From CAZIHO01 sp964538875 (lineage in GTDB: Bacteria > Pseudomonadota > Gammaproteobacteria > Chromatiales > Chromatiaceae): a DNA stretch of 17,100 bases. Below are positions 6,905 to 14,266 of this stretch, piece by piece. Under the pieces are notes generated by a model that had not been told where the DNA came from, did no database searches, and saw only the letters and a program-made list of their open reading frames with translations. The position numbers were made by a program, and so were the translations under genes. Within the stretch, counting starts at the first letter, position 1. Every line of letters begins with the position of its first letter. The stretch lies in the NCBI GenBank assembly GCA_964538875.1, contig CAZIHO010000079.1, positions 1-17,100 on the forward strand, written 5' to 3'.

Positions 6905-7870
6905 TTAGGGGGTTACGGGGCCGGTCCCTGACCCCGCCGTTGCGGGGGCCAAGGCCAGGGGGTAGGGAAACAGCAGCGTCTGGCGGCGCAGCGGATCCTG
7001 GGGTCGGCACGCCAGACGCTCGCGGATGCGGGCCAAGGACGCGGATACCGACGCCTGGTCAAGGCCTAGGACGCGCCCAGGATCCCGCCGGGCCGGGAAG
7101 CGGCGGGTCGCCCAGACCGGATCCTCCAGCAGACCGGCGACGGCTAGGCTCAGAGCGGGCACGCTGACCTGGCAGGCCAGGGCAGATTGGAATAGCCGCC
7201 CATAGGCGGCAACCTGCAACGGCCAGCGGGCTCCGTCCGGTTCCCGCACTAGTCCCTCCAACTCTCCCAGGGCCTGGGGGCAATGGGCGAGGATCTGGTA
7301 ACGATGGCGGGCGTGGAAGCGGCCCAGCCGGGCCGGCGTGGCCCCCGCCACCAGCAAATTCTTCCAGCGTTGCCGGGCAAACACCTGGGACAGGAACTGG
7401 TGGCGCCGATCCGGTTCCTCCAGCCAATCCTCGGCCGCCAGGGGCAGCTCCGGCGCCAATTCCCCCAGGGTGCGGGCAAACAGCCCGACTCCCACCGGCG
7501 CCGGCGGCTCCCCCGGCGACGGGCACAGCTTCACCCCGGCCAATCCGCAACTCGGCGAACCCTGCTTGAGGATCAGTCCCGCGTAATCCCCTTGGTGCCT
7601 GGCCCACTCCAGGGCCAGGGCGGCCATGGCATCAGTCAGGTCCCGGCCCGGATCCGCGACCCCCAGCAAGCGGGGCCGTGCCGGATCGCCGACCAATTGG
7701 ATCGGCGGACGGGGCACGCCCAGGCCGATGGCCAGTTCCGGACAGAGGGGAATCAGATCCGCATAGACCGCCAGCAGGCCGGTGCAAAAGGCCTGCTGGC
7801 GGTGACCGCCGTCGTAGCGCACCGCCTGACCCAGCAGGCAGGCACTCACCACTAGCCGGGGCCGGCTCAT
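6905..7870 (-). CDS. DUF523-DUF1722 fusion protein, TudS/RudS-type desulfidase-like
   Basis: From the ATG at 7870 the product is 321 residues; the open frame continues 30 codons further upstream into larB but that part is not family-like, and ATGA at 7867-7870 overlaps the larB stop by four bases. Residues 1 to about 150 are DUF523: VVSACLLGQAVRYDGG, LCPELAIGLGVPRPPI and ILKQGSPSCG, with Cys11, Cys43 and Cys108 in the places of the three [4Fe-4S] ligands of TudS thiouracil desulfidases. About residues 165-290 are DUF1722 (YbgA-like), with FHARHRYQILAHCP. This domain order is that of RudS, reported to remove sulfur from tRNA 4-thiouridine. Here it is embedded in a lar operon, next to a sulfur-inserting enzyme, so a role with a thio-nucleotide cofactor should be considered. 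Confidence 0.85.
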   Translation of the reverse strand: MSRPRLVVSACLLGQAVRYDGGHRQQAFCTGLLAVYADLIPLCPELAIGLGVPRPPIQLVGDPARPRLLGVADPGRDLTDAMAALALEWARHQGDYAGLILKQGSPSCGLAGVKLCPSPGEPPAPVGVGLFARTLGELAPELPLAAEDWLEEPDRRHQFLSQVFARQRWKNLLVAGATPARLGRFHARHRYQILAHCPQALGELEGLVREPDGARWPLQVAAYGRLFQSALACQVSVPALSLAVAGLLEDPVWATRRFPARRDPGRVLGLDQASVSASLARIRERLACRPQDPLRRQTLLFPYPLALAPATAGSGTGPVTP

Positions 7871-8541
7871 GGCGACCGCAACAGCGCCAGCATACGCAGG
7901 GCGGCGCAAGCAGCGCCGTAGCCGTTGTCGATGTTCACCGTCACAATTCCGGGGGCGCAACAGCCCAGGGCCGAGTGCAGACTGAGCCGGCCGCCCTGAG
8001 CAACCCCATAGCCCACCGAGGTGGGCAGCGCGATTACCGGCGCCGCCACCAGTCCGCCCAGGGCGGTGAACAGGGCGCCTTCCATGCCCGCCACCGCAAT
8101 CACCACCGGATGGGTGCGAATCTCCTCGAGGCGGTCCAACAGGCGCCAGAGTCCGGCCAGCCCCAAGTCCGGGTACAACTGACTCTCGACGCCATGAAAG
8201 GCCAGGGTACGGACCGCTTCCAGGGCCACCGGCGCGTCCGAGGAACCGGCGCTGACGATGGCCACCGCCGGCCCCGGACGGCGGGGCTCCGGCCCAGGCG
8301 CAAAGGCGGTGCGGGACAGGGGGTCGTAGTCCAGGGCATGGCCAGCCGGTAACGCGCCCCGCTTATCCGCATCCAACCGGGTGAGCAGACAGGGCTGCCC
8401 CCGTGCGCCGAATTGGTCCAGGATCTGGCCGATCTGGACCGGCGTCTTGCCTTGGCAAAACACCGCCTCGCTGAAACCGAGCCGTTGACTCCGGTCAAAA
8501 TCCAGCCGGGCGCCGGTTTCCCGGTCAGTCGTGGGGGACAA
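7867..8541 (-). CDS. larB: LarB, pyridinium-3,5-biscarboxylate mononucleotide synthase
   Basis: LarB carboxylates and hydrolyses nicotinic acid adenine dinucleotide to pyridinium-3,5-biscarboxylic acid mononucleotide, the first step of nickel-pincer nucleotide synthesis. The 224-residue protein has a short N-terminal region (SQRLGF, then GKTPVQIGQIL) and a PurE-like domain from about residue 90: AIVSAGSSDAPVA, VVIAVAGMEGALF, VIALPTSVGYGVA and GIVTVNIDNGYGAA. Cys194 and Cys195 before APGI occupy the position of the catalytic cysteine. The start is TTG at 8541, with GGGAAG at 8547-8552 five bases upstream; it overlaps the end of larE by 17 bases. Its stop overlaps the next start, so larE, larB and the DUF523 gene are likely translated together. 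Confidence 0.93.
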   Translation of the reverse strand: MSPTTDRETGARLDFDRSQRLGFSEAVFCQGKTPVQIGQILDQFGARGQPCLLTRLDADKRGALPAGHALDYDPLSRTAFAPGPEPRRPGPAVAIVSAGSSDAPVALEAVRTLAFHGVESQLYPDLGLAGLWRLLDRLEEIRTHPVVIAVAGMEGALFTALGGLVAAPVIALPTSVGYGVAQGGRLSLHSALGCCAPGIVTVNIDNGYGAACAALRMLALLRSP

Positions 8542-9334
8542 AGCTGCTTCCCATACGGTAGGGCTCGAACAGCACCTCGCCAGGCAGCCCGAGGGGCGCG
8601 CCCAACGCCCGCACCTGCCCGGCCCAGGCGCCGCGCAGAGGCGGCGGCAGACCCGCCAGTTCGTCCGGGTGCAATTGGATGGCGATGGCCTGGGCCCGTA
8701 CCCGGCAGCGCACCAGGGTCAGACCCAGGTCCCGGCGCAGGCTGGTTTCCACCCGGTCGATGAAGGCGAGCAGATCCGGGGCGATGCGCAGGCCGGTTTC
8801 CACCCGGCTGGCCAGACAGGGTGACGCCGCTAGATCCGCCAAATCGCCGTGGCCCAGGTGGGCGCAAATTTGCCGGATGGTGCCCTTGTCGATGCCGCAT
8901 TCCACGAACGGATGGCGCACCCCGAACTGGGCGGCGGCTTCCAGACCGGGCCGGAAGTCCGCCAAATCGTCCAGATTGGTGCCAGCCAGCAGGGTTCCCG
9001 GCGGTGCCCCAGTCAAGGCTCCGTAGAGGTGGGACTTGCAATGGAAGCAACGCCGGTACGGGTTGTCCAGATAGGCCGGGTCCGCCATTTCGCCGGCGTC
9101 CACCAGACGCAAGTCCCAACCCTCGGCGGCCGCCAGGGCGCGCAGACGGGCCCCCGCCGCCGCCGGCACCGCCGCCGAATGGGCGTGGAACATGATGGCG
9201 TCCCGCCCCAGTACCCGGCCCGCCAGCAGAGCCAAGGTCAGGCTGTCCAGGCCACCACTCACCGCCACCTTGACCGGCGCCAGGTCCCGGAGCCACTGTT
9301 CCAGCACCCGGATGCGGGCATCTAGGTCAGTCAT
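8525..9334 (-). CDS. larE: LarE, ATP-dependent sulfur insertase, three-cysteine type
   Basis: LarE adenylates the carboxylates made by LarB and replaces oxygen with sulfur to give pyridinium-3,5-bisthiocarboxylate mononucleotide. The 269-residue protein begins with MTDLDARIRVLEQWL at 9334 (AGGAG at 9342-9346); the longer open frame upstream is larC read out of frame. The PP-loop ATP motif AVSGGLDS is at residues 24-31, GTNLDDLADFRPG at 118-130. Cys96 and Cys99 (RRCFHCK) together with Cys173 (SPCLASR) are all present. LarE from Lactiplantibacillus plantarum uses a single sacrificial cysteine, while a three-cysteine type such as that of Thermotoga maritima carries a [4Fe-4S] cluster; this protein fits the cluster type. 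Its start overlaps the larC stop by eight bases. Confidence 0.94.
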   Translation of the reverse strand: MTDLDARIRVLEQWLRDLAPVKVAVSGGLDSLTLALLAGRVLGRDAIMFHAHSAAVPAAAGARLRALAAAEGWDLRLVDAGEMADPAYLDNPYRRCFHCKSHLYGALTGAPPGTLLAGTNLDDLADFRPGLEAAAQFGVRHPFVECGIDKGTIRQICAHLGHGDLADLAASPCLASRVETGLRIAPDLLAFIDRVETSLRRDLGLTLVRCRVRAQAIAIQLHPDELAGLPPPLRGAWAGQVRALGAPLGLPGEVLFEPYRMGSSFVPHD

Positions 9335-10526
9335 GGTCCAACTCCTGGTGCAACGCCAACCGTTCCCCCAGCGCCCGGCGCTGTTGCCGCTGCCGGTGGT
9401 CCCCCTGGCCGGCCAGATCCCTGATTTCGGCCTTGGCGGTGACGCCGCCGGGCCGATCCGCCAGCTTGACGTTGAGCACGCCACCCTCCAGGTCCAGCCC
9501 CCGGGACCGGCGGGGCAACAGGTAGCGGGAGGTGAGGCGCCAGCGCAGGCCCAGAGTGGTGGTCTCCCGGAAACAGGCATCCGCCACCTGCTCCAGACTG
9601 GCGGGCCGGGCCAGGATGGCCAGGCTCCAGGTGGGCCGGCCCGCCTTGCCAGTACCTACGAAGCTGGTCAGGCTCAGTACCCCGGCCGTGGCCCGCAGCC
9701 GCTCCAGCGCCACGCCCAGGTCCTCCGGCGTCTGGTCGTCCACCTCGAAGCAGAGTTCCGCCACCTGATCTGTCTCCAGTTGACCTTGTATCAGGGACCG
9801 GGCCGGGCTGGGATCAAGGCAGAGGACCTGGACACAGTTGGGGACCCCATCCAGAACCCGGGTGCCGAAGCCCACCCCGGTGCCCCCCAGAATGCCGTCC
9901 CGAGGCCGCCCGGCCCCCGGCGCCAGGGACTGGAGGATGGCGGCACCGGTGGGGGTGACCCGCTCGCCGGGAATGCCGTCGTCCAACACCGGCAAGCCTT
10001 GCAACAGCCGCGCCGTGGCAGGCGCCGGCACCGGCAGCACCCCATGGGCGGTCTGGACCCGCCCGCCCCCCAGGGGCAGAGGCTCGCAGGAAACCGTCTT
10101 CACCTGGAGGGCGTCCAGCAGGGTAGCGGCGGTCAGGATGTCGGCCAGGGAATCCCAACTGCCCACTTCGTGAAACTCCACCTCGTCCGGCACCCGGCCA
10201 TGCACCGCGCCTTCCGCCTCCGCCAGCAAGGCGAAGACGCGCAGCGCCCGCTCCCGCACGCCCTCGGCCAGGGGCGCCTCGGTCAGCAGGCGGCGAATCT
10301 CGCGGTAGGGAGTGTGATGATGATGGCCGCTCCCCGGCGCCACCAGGAAACGGCATCCCGGAGGTGGTCCCGCGACCTTCTGCAACTGGAGATCCCAACC
10401 CTGAGGACGGCCAAGGGCGTCCAGGGTCTCCCGCGCCAGGGGCAACAGCCGGGGATAGGCGTCCAGCAAGGCGGCGCAGAACATGTCGCCGGCCAGACCG
10501 CCGAGGGGGACTAGGTGCAAATGCAT
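9327..10526 (-). CDS. larC: LarC, nickel insertion cyclometallase
   Basis: LarC inserts nickel into the bis-thiocarboxylate nucleotide in a CTP-dependent reaction, finishing the NPN cofactor. The 399-residue protein starts at the ATG at 10526, giving MHLHLVPLGGLAGDM, which lines up with the usual N-terminal strand and G-[IL]-[SA]-GDM motif. A His-rich loop (four His at 68-71), FHEVGSWDSLADI at 118-130, GERVTPTGAAIL and GVGFGTR follow; the C-terminal LarC2 region has FEVDDQTPEDLG. It is one continuous frame, unlike the L. plantarum gene, which is split by a programmed frameshift. There is no clear ribosome site. The open frame extends 29 codons upstream (from a TTG at 10613), but that part lies in a strongly structured gap and does not look coding. 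Confidence 0.94.
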   Translation of the reverse strand: MHLHLVPLGGLAGDMFCAALLDAYPRLLPLARETLDALGRPQGWDLQLQKVAGPPPGCRFLVAPGSGHHHHTPYREIRRLLTEAPLAEGVRERALRVFALLAEAEGAVHGRVPDEVEFHEVGSWDSLADILTAATLLDALQVKTVSCEPLPLGGGRVQTAHGVLPVPAPATARLLQGLPVLDDGIPGERVTPTGAAILQSLAPGAGRPRDGILGGTGVGFGTRVLDGVPNCVQVLCLDPSPARSLIQGQLETDQVAELCFEVDDQTPEDLGVALERLRATAGVLSLTSFVGTGKAGRPTWSLAILARPASLEQVADACFRETTTLGLRWRLTSRYLLPRRSRGLDLEGGVLNVKLADRPGGVTAKAEIRDLAGQGDHRQRQQRRALGERLALHQELDHD

Positions 10527-10562
10527 ATGGGGACGGCACTCGGGTGGCTTGGAATGGGGTTT

Positions 10563-10659
10563 ATTCTGGCAGATCCCGCCCGGCCCATCATCCAGGGCGG
10601 GCGATGATGCCAATCCGGCAAGGGCACGCCAGCGCTGCCGACGCCCGGCCGGCCAGAAT
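10563..10659 (-). other. Nested inverted-repeat region before larC, candidate structured leader RNA
   Basis: In the 132-base gap between the polyferredoxin stop and larC, ATTCTGGC at 10563-10570 and GCCAGAAT at 10652-10659 form a perfect 8-bp outer pair that includes part of the polyferredoxin stop codon. Inside, CATCATC (10586-10592) pairs with GATGATG (10603-10609), and CCCGCCC (10575-10581) pairs with GGGCGGG (10595-10601); the last two stems exclude each other. TGCC/GGCA (10608-10620) could add a further small hairpin. A closing stem plus competing inner stems is what attenuators and riboswitches look like, but terminator debris would look similar. Confidence 0.35.
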
Positions 10660-12170
10660 TAGCGCACCAGGATCATCTGGTTGCTGGCCGAGCGGGTTTC
10701 GCCGACGGACGCCACCCGCACCGCCGCCACTTCCCCCACCGGGCACTTGTTCTCGCAGATGCCGCAGCCGATGCACAGGCGCGGCTCCAGGAAGGGCTGC
10801 TTGAGCTTCACCAGGGAACCGTCCCGGCGCCGTACCTCCACCGTCTGATACCAAATCGCCTTGGGGGAAGTGGGGCACATCTCCTCGCACACGATGCATT
10901 CGGTCTGCATGGCCCAGGGCAGGCAGCGGCCCTGATCGAAGAAAGCGGTACCCAGCTTGATCGGCGCCTCGAACGGGGACGCGCCGACCTTTTCCGCAAC
11001 TGGAATCCGCCGGATGGCGCCCGTGGGGCACACCTGGCCGCACAGCACACAATTTTGCTCGCAGTAACCCACCCGGTTGTGCAGGACCGGCGTCCACAGG
11101 GCTTCCAGGCCCCCTTCCAGCAGGGCCGGTTGCAGCACATTGGTGGGACATACCTTCATGCAGGCCGCGCATTTGATGCAGCGAGCCAGGAACTCCGGCT
11201 CCGCCAAGGAGCCCGGCGGCCGGATCACCGTAGCGGGCGCCAGGGTGCGGGCAGAGAGGGAACTCCGCACCATGGGCAGCAGGGCAGCTCCTGCCACCAG
11301 GCTTTCCACCAGCCGACGCCGGCTCACATCCAGGGGCAGGTGCCGGGAACTCCGGGGCGCCGGCAGGCCGAACCGCAGCGCCTGGGTGGGACAGTCCTCG
11401 ATGCAGTTCATGCACAGATGGCACTCGCTGACCCTGAGTTCCAGGTGGGGATCGCAGCCCCCCTGGCAGCCCTTGAGGCACTTATTACAGTCGATGCAGA
11501 GATCCACGTCCCGCTGGATGCGCAGCGGCGCCCGGCGCGACAGCAACCCGAGCAGGGCTCCCAGGGGACAGAGCACCCGGCAGAAGAAGCGGGTCATGAA
11601 GCGGTTGGCCAGCAGAATGGCGAGCAGCACCAAGGCGATCAGGATGCCGCCATTAAATACCGGCTGGGTCAGATAATTGCCGACCCCCGCCTGTTGCGCG
11701 GCCGGTAACAGGACGGTGGTGAAGGAACGGGTCAGCAGCGCGATGGGATCCAGCAGACCGATTTGCAGGGCGCCCAGCGCCGCTAGCACCAGCAAGCCGG
11801 CCAGCAGATAGTACTTGACCCGATAAACCCGCCGGTATTGGTTGATCCGGTAGTCGTCGCTCGGACGGCGCCGATTGAACAGCCAGCCTAGCAACTGGTT
11901 CAACACCCCCAGGGGACAGACCCAGGAACAGAAGAACCGGCCCAGGAACAGGGTTGGGATGATGATGACCAGGGACCAGAGCAGGCCCCGGTAAAAGGTG
12001 CCGCTGGTCAGGAACGCGGCCAGGGCGGTCAGGGGATCCAGTTCCAGCAGCCAGGAGACCTCGAAGCCCTTGAGGTCCGTGTAATTGGTGATGACCAGCA
12101 ACGCCAGGAACAGGATCAGAAAGAAGGTCCCGTAGATTTGGCGCAGGGTGCGCAGTTTCTTGGGGATCAT
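10659..12170 (-). CDS. Membrane polyferredoxin, NapH-like and NapG-like fusion
   Basis: A 503-residue membrane electron carrier. Residues 1 to about 215 resemble NapH: helices near 12-28, 62-78, 120-140 and 172-189, and two CxxxCP motifs next to helices (C81/C85 and C197/C201). Two 4Fe-4S motifs follow at C225-C235 and C250-C260. At 283-301 a Tat-like SRRRLV precedes a hydrophobic segment, and the rest (about 325-503) resembles NapG, with Cys clusters at 331-341, 370-381, 425-432 and 466-476. Such proteins pass electrons between the quinone pool and exported enzymes. AGAGGC at 12177-12182 supports the ATG. It lies 42 bases downstream of the DUF362 gene. No nap reductase genes are nearby, so the partner is unknown. 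Confidence 0.85.
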   Translation of the reverse strand: MIPKKLRTLRQIYGTFFLILFLALLVITNYTDLKGFEVSWLLELDPLTALAAFLTSGTFYRGLLWSLVIIIPTLFLGRFFCSWVCPLGVLNQLLGWLFNRRRPSDDYRINQYRRVYRVKYYLLAGLLVLAALGALQIGLLDPIALLTRSFTTVLLPAAQQAGVGNYLTQPVFNGGILIALVLLAILLANRFMTRFFCRVLCPLGALLGLLSRRAPLRIQRDVDLCIDCNKCLKGCQGGCDPHLELRVSECHLCMNCIEDCPTQALRFGLPAPRSSRHLPLDVSRRRLVESLVAGAALLPMVRSSLSARTLAPATVIRPPGSLAEPEFLARCIKCAACMKVCPTNVLQPALLEGGLEALWTPVLHNRVGYCEQNCVLCGQVCPTGAIRRIPVAEKVGASPFEAPIKLGTAFFDQGRCLPWAMQTECIVCEEMCPTSPKAIWYQTVEVRRRDGSLVKLKQPFLEPRLCIGCGICENKCPVGEVAAVRVASVGETRSASNQMILVR

Positions 12171-12182
12171 GATCGTGCCTCT

Positions 12183-12196
12183 GGAGGATGACCTCC
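12183..12196 (-). other. Short palindrome beside the polyferredoxin ribosome site
   Basis: GGAGG and CCTCC enclose four bases in the 42-base gap between the DUF362 stop and the polyferredoxin start. It abuts the ribosome site AGAGGC at 12177-12182 and might tune translation of the second gene. Confidence 0.25.
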
Positions 12197-12212
12197 GCCA
12201 AGGTTTTCCGGG

Positions 12213-13214
12213 TCACACCTGGGATTCCACCAGGCGCCGAACCCGCCAATCCACCCGCCCCAGGCCCCGCTGTTCGCCCAGGGCCAGAAAGGGCACCGCT
12301 TCCGCCTGCAAGCCCAGGAATTGCAAGCAATAGGCGTCGATGGCCACCTCGTCCAGACCGGCCACCAGGGTGTTTTCCACCGCCACGTCGTCCAGGCTGC
12401 CGCCGGTGGGACCATTGCGCTTCAGGATCCGGGTGGCATCCATGAGGGTCAGACTGGGCCGCAATGCCGCCGCCAGGTCCACGATGGAGGTATGGATGCG
12501 CTGGTGCAACTGATTGCGCCGGCCGCCGAGGGCCCCGTACCAGTTCTTCATGGCCAGGGTGCAGCCGCACAGGGAATGGTGCTTGACGACCGGCAGATTG
12601 ATGAGCCGGTCCACCTGATGAAAGATCCGCGCCACCGGCCAATGCTTGAGCAGATCGCCGCCCAGGTCCGTGAGCCAGAAATCATCGCGCCCCGGCAACA
12701 GGATCTTGGCGCCGGCGTCCTGGGCTGCCGCCTGGATACCGGACCGGGCAAAGCAGCGGGGCGGATCATTCAGGGACATATCGCTGACCCAGACTTCCTT
12801 GGCCCCCGCGTCCCGACATAGGCGGGCCATGGCACCCACCACCTCGGGATTGGTGTTGGCCGCCTGCTCCGGTTGCCGGTCCCATCCCACGTTGGGCTTG
12901 AGCAATACCCGCTCGCCCTTGGCGACGAAACGATGGATGCCGCCCAACCGGTCCACCGCGTCCCGCACCATGGCATCCACCCGGGTACCCCGCACCACCA
13001 CCAGTTCCGGCAGCACGGACGAGGCTTCGACCCGGAAATCCTTGAGCCGATGCACCAGTTCCTCCGGGCGGCGCACCGGGTCCCGGCTATAACCCAGGCC
13101 CGCCAAGGTGGCGAAGCCCCCGGCGGCGACGCCCAATAGGGCGAGACGGCGCAATAACTCCCGGCGGCTCAGGGGTGGGAGGACCTGCTGATGGCGGGAT
13201 CCACTGGTTTTCAT
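12213..13214 (-). CDS. Tat-exported DUF362 protein
   Basis: A 333-residue DUF362-family protein of unknown biochemical role. The N-terminus has a twin-arginine signal: S16-R17-R18-E19-L20-L21 followed by a hydrophobic segment to about residue 40, so it should leave the cytoplasm already folded, possibly with a cofactor. Family landmarks are LLKPNVGW (104-111), the NLPVVKHH run at 206-213 and CTLAMKNWYG (218-227). His213 and Lys223 lie ten residues apart, followed by His237 and His241. It is the first gene of the minus-strand block and is followed by a polyferredoxin; DUF362 proteins are often found beside ferredoxins. GAGGG upstream supports the ATG at 13214. Its relation to the lar genes is inference from position. 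Confidence 0.85.
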   Translation of the reverse strand: MKTSGSRHQQVLPPLSRRELLRRLALLGVAAGGFATLAGLGYSRDPVRRPEELVHRLKDFRVEASSVLPELVVVRGTRVDAMVRDAVDRLGGIHRFVAKGERVLLKPNVGWDRQPEQAANTNPEVVGAMARLCRDAGAKEVWVSDMSLNDPPRCFARSGIQAAAQDAGAKILLPGRDDFWLTDLGGDLLKHWPVARIFHQVDRLINLPVVKHHSLCGCTLAMKNWYGALGGRRNQLHQRIHTSIVDLAAALRPSLTLMDATRILKRNGPTGGSLDDVAVENTLVAGLDEVAIDAYCLQFLGLQAEAVPFLALGEQRGLGRVDWRVRRLVESQV

Positions 13215-13285
13215 GGCGGGACCCTCGGGTACCCTGGACTGGACCCGGATATGCTATGGGGCCTGACCCCGATAAGGAAGGACCC

Positions 13286-14266
13286 ATGAGTTCCGACCGA
13301 TCCCTGATCGACGTACACGTCCATTTGGCGGGACTGCCGGACCGGGATAACGGCTGCTTTATTTCCCGCCGCGCCCTGGGCGGGCCCCTGTTTCGGATGC
13401 TGTTCCGGCGCCTCGGCTTGCCCAAGGATGACCCGGCCCAGGCCAACCGCATCTACCTGCGCCACCTGTTGGATGCCCTGGAGCAGGCTCCCTGCATGGA
13501 TAAGGCGGTGGTGCTGGCCATGGACGGCGTGTACGGTGCCGACGGCCGCCTTGACCAAGAACAGACTGAATTCCTGATTGGCAACGACTACCTGCTGGCC
13601 CAGGTGGCCGCCCACCCGGAGCGGCTGCTGGCCGGCGTGTCCATCAACCCCATGCGCCGGGATGCCCTGGACGAACTGGCGCGCTGCGCCGAGGCCGGTG
13701 CCTGTCTGGTCAAGGTGTTGCCCAATAGTCAGCGCTTCGATCCCGCCGACGCCCGCCATCGGCCCTTCTATCAGGCCCTGGCCGGGCGGGGCATGCCGCT
13801 ACTGACCCACGTGGGCTACGAATTCAGCCTGATCGGCACCGATCAATCGGTGGGGGACCTGGCCCGCTGGCGACTGGCCCTGGACCAGGGCGTCACCCTG
13901 ATCGCCGCCCACGGCGCCAGCCAGGGACTATTTTTCTACGAGCCCCATTGGCGCACCCTGGTGGAATTCGTGGATCGCTATCCGCGCTGCTATTGGGACA
14001 GTTCCGCCTTGACCCTGCCCAATCGGGCCGGCATGTTACTGCGGCTGCGCCGCCATCCACCCTTGTTGGAACGGATGCTGTTCGGTACCGACTACCCCTT
14101 GCCGGTGTTCGCCTTCCCGGCCCTGCTGGCGGGGCGATGGCGGACCCTGCCGGGGATTCTGTCCAACCCTAATCCCTTTGAGCGTCAGTACCAAATCCTG
14201 ACCACCCTGGGCATCCGCCCATCACCCGGCCTGCCCTGGCGGCCCGCCCCTATGGAGACAGCATGA
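13286..14266 (+). CDS. Amidohydrolase family metal-dependent hydrolase
   Basis: A 326-residue TIM-barrel amidohydrolase (Amidohydro_2 type). The metal site is visible: His11 and His13 in DVHVHL, Lys143 in LVKVLPNSQRFDP, His175 in LLTHVGYE, His209 in IAAHGAS, and Asp269 in FGTDYPLPV. The family includes deacylases, decarboxylases and lactonases acting on carbon-nitrogen, carbon-carbon or ester bonds; the substrate cannot be read from the sequence. AAGGAAGG at 13274-13281 supports the ATG at 13286; the open frame runs 37 codons further upstream but into the divergent promoter region. It starts a plus-strand set of three genes and its stop overlaps the next start (ATGA). Confidence 0.88.
   Translation: MSSDRSLIDVHVHLAGLPDRDNGCFISRRALGGPLFRMLFRRLGLPKDDPAQANRIYLRHLLDALEQAPCMDKAVVLAMDGVYGADGRLDQEQTEFLIGNDYLLAQVAAHPERLLAGVSINPMRRDALDELARCAEAGACLVKVLPNSQRFDPADARHRPFYQALAGRGMPLLTHVGYEFSLIGTDQSVGDLARWRLALDQGVTLIAAHGASQGLFFYEPHWRTLVEFVDRYPRCYWDSSALTLPNRAGMLLRLRRHPPLLERMLFGTDYPLPVFAFPALLAGRWRTLPGILSNPNPFERQYQILTTLGIRPSPGLPWRPAPMETA

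Noticed and set aside
7871..7960. 30-codon N-terminal extension of the DUF523 gene
   Set aside because: It lies wholly within larB, is Arg-rich and unlike the family; the ATG overlapping the larB stop fits better.
8100..9296. 398-residue minus-strand open frame across larB and larE
   Set aside because: It is the third frame of two well-supported genes and is Gly/Arg/Pro-rich low-complexity sequence.
9335..9580. Long N-terminal extension of larE
   Set aside because: The extension is Trp/Ser/Pro/Gly-rich and is larC in another frame; the ATG at 9334 has a good ribosome site and gives the normal LarE N-terminus.
9192..10514. 440-residue plus-strand open frame opposite larE and larC
   Set aside because: Its product is Gln/Arg/Pro/Gly-rich with no recognisable domain, while the opposite strand encodes clear LarC and LarE motifs. 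GC-rich genes often give long antisense frames.
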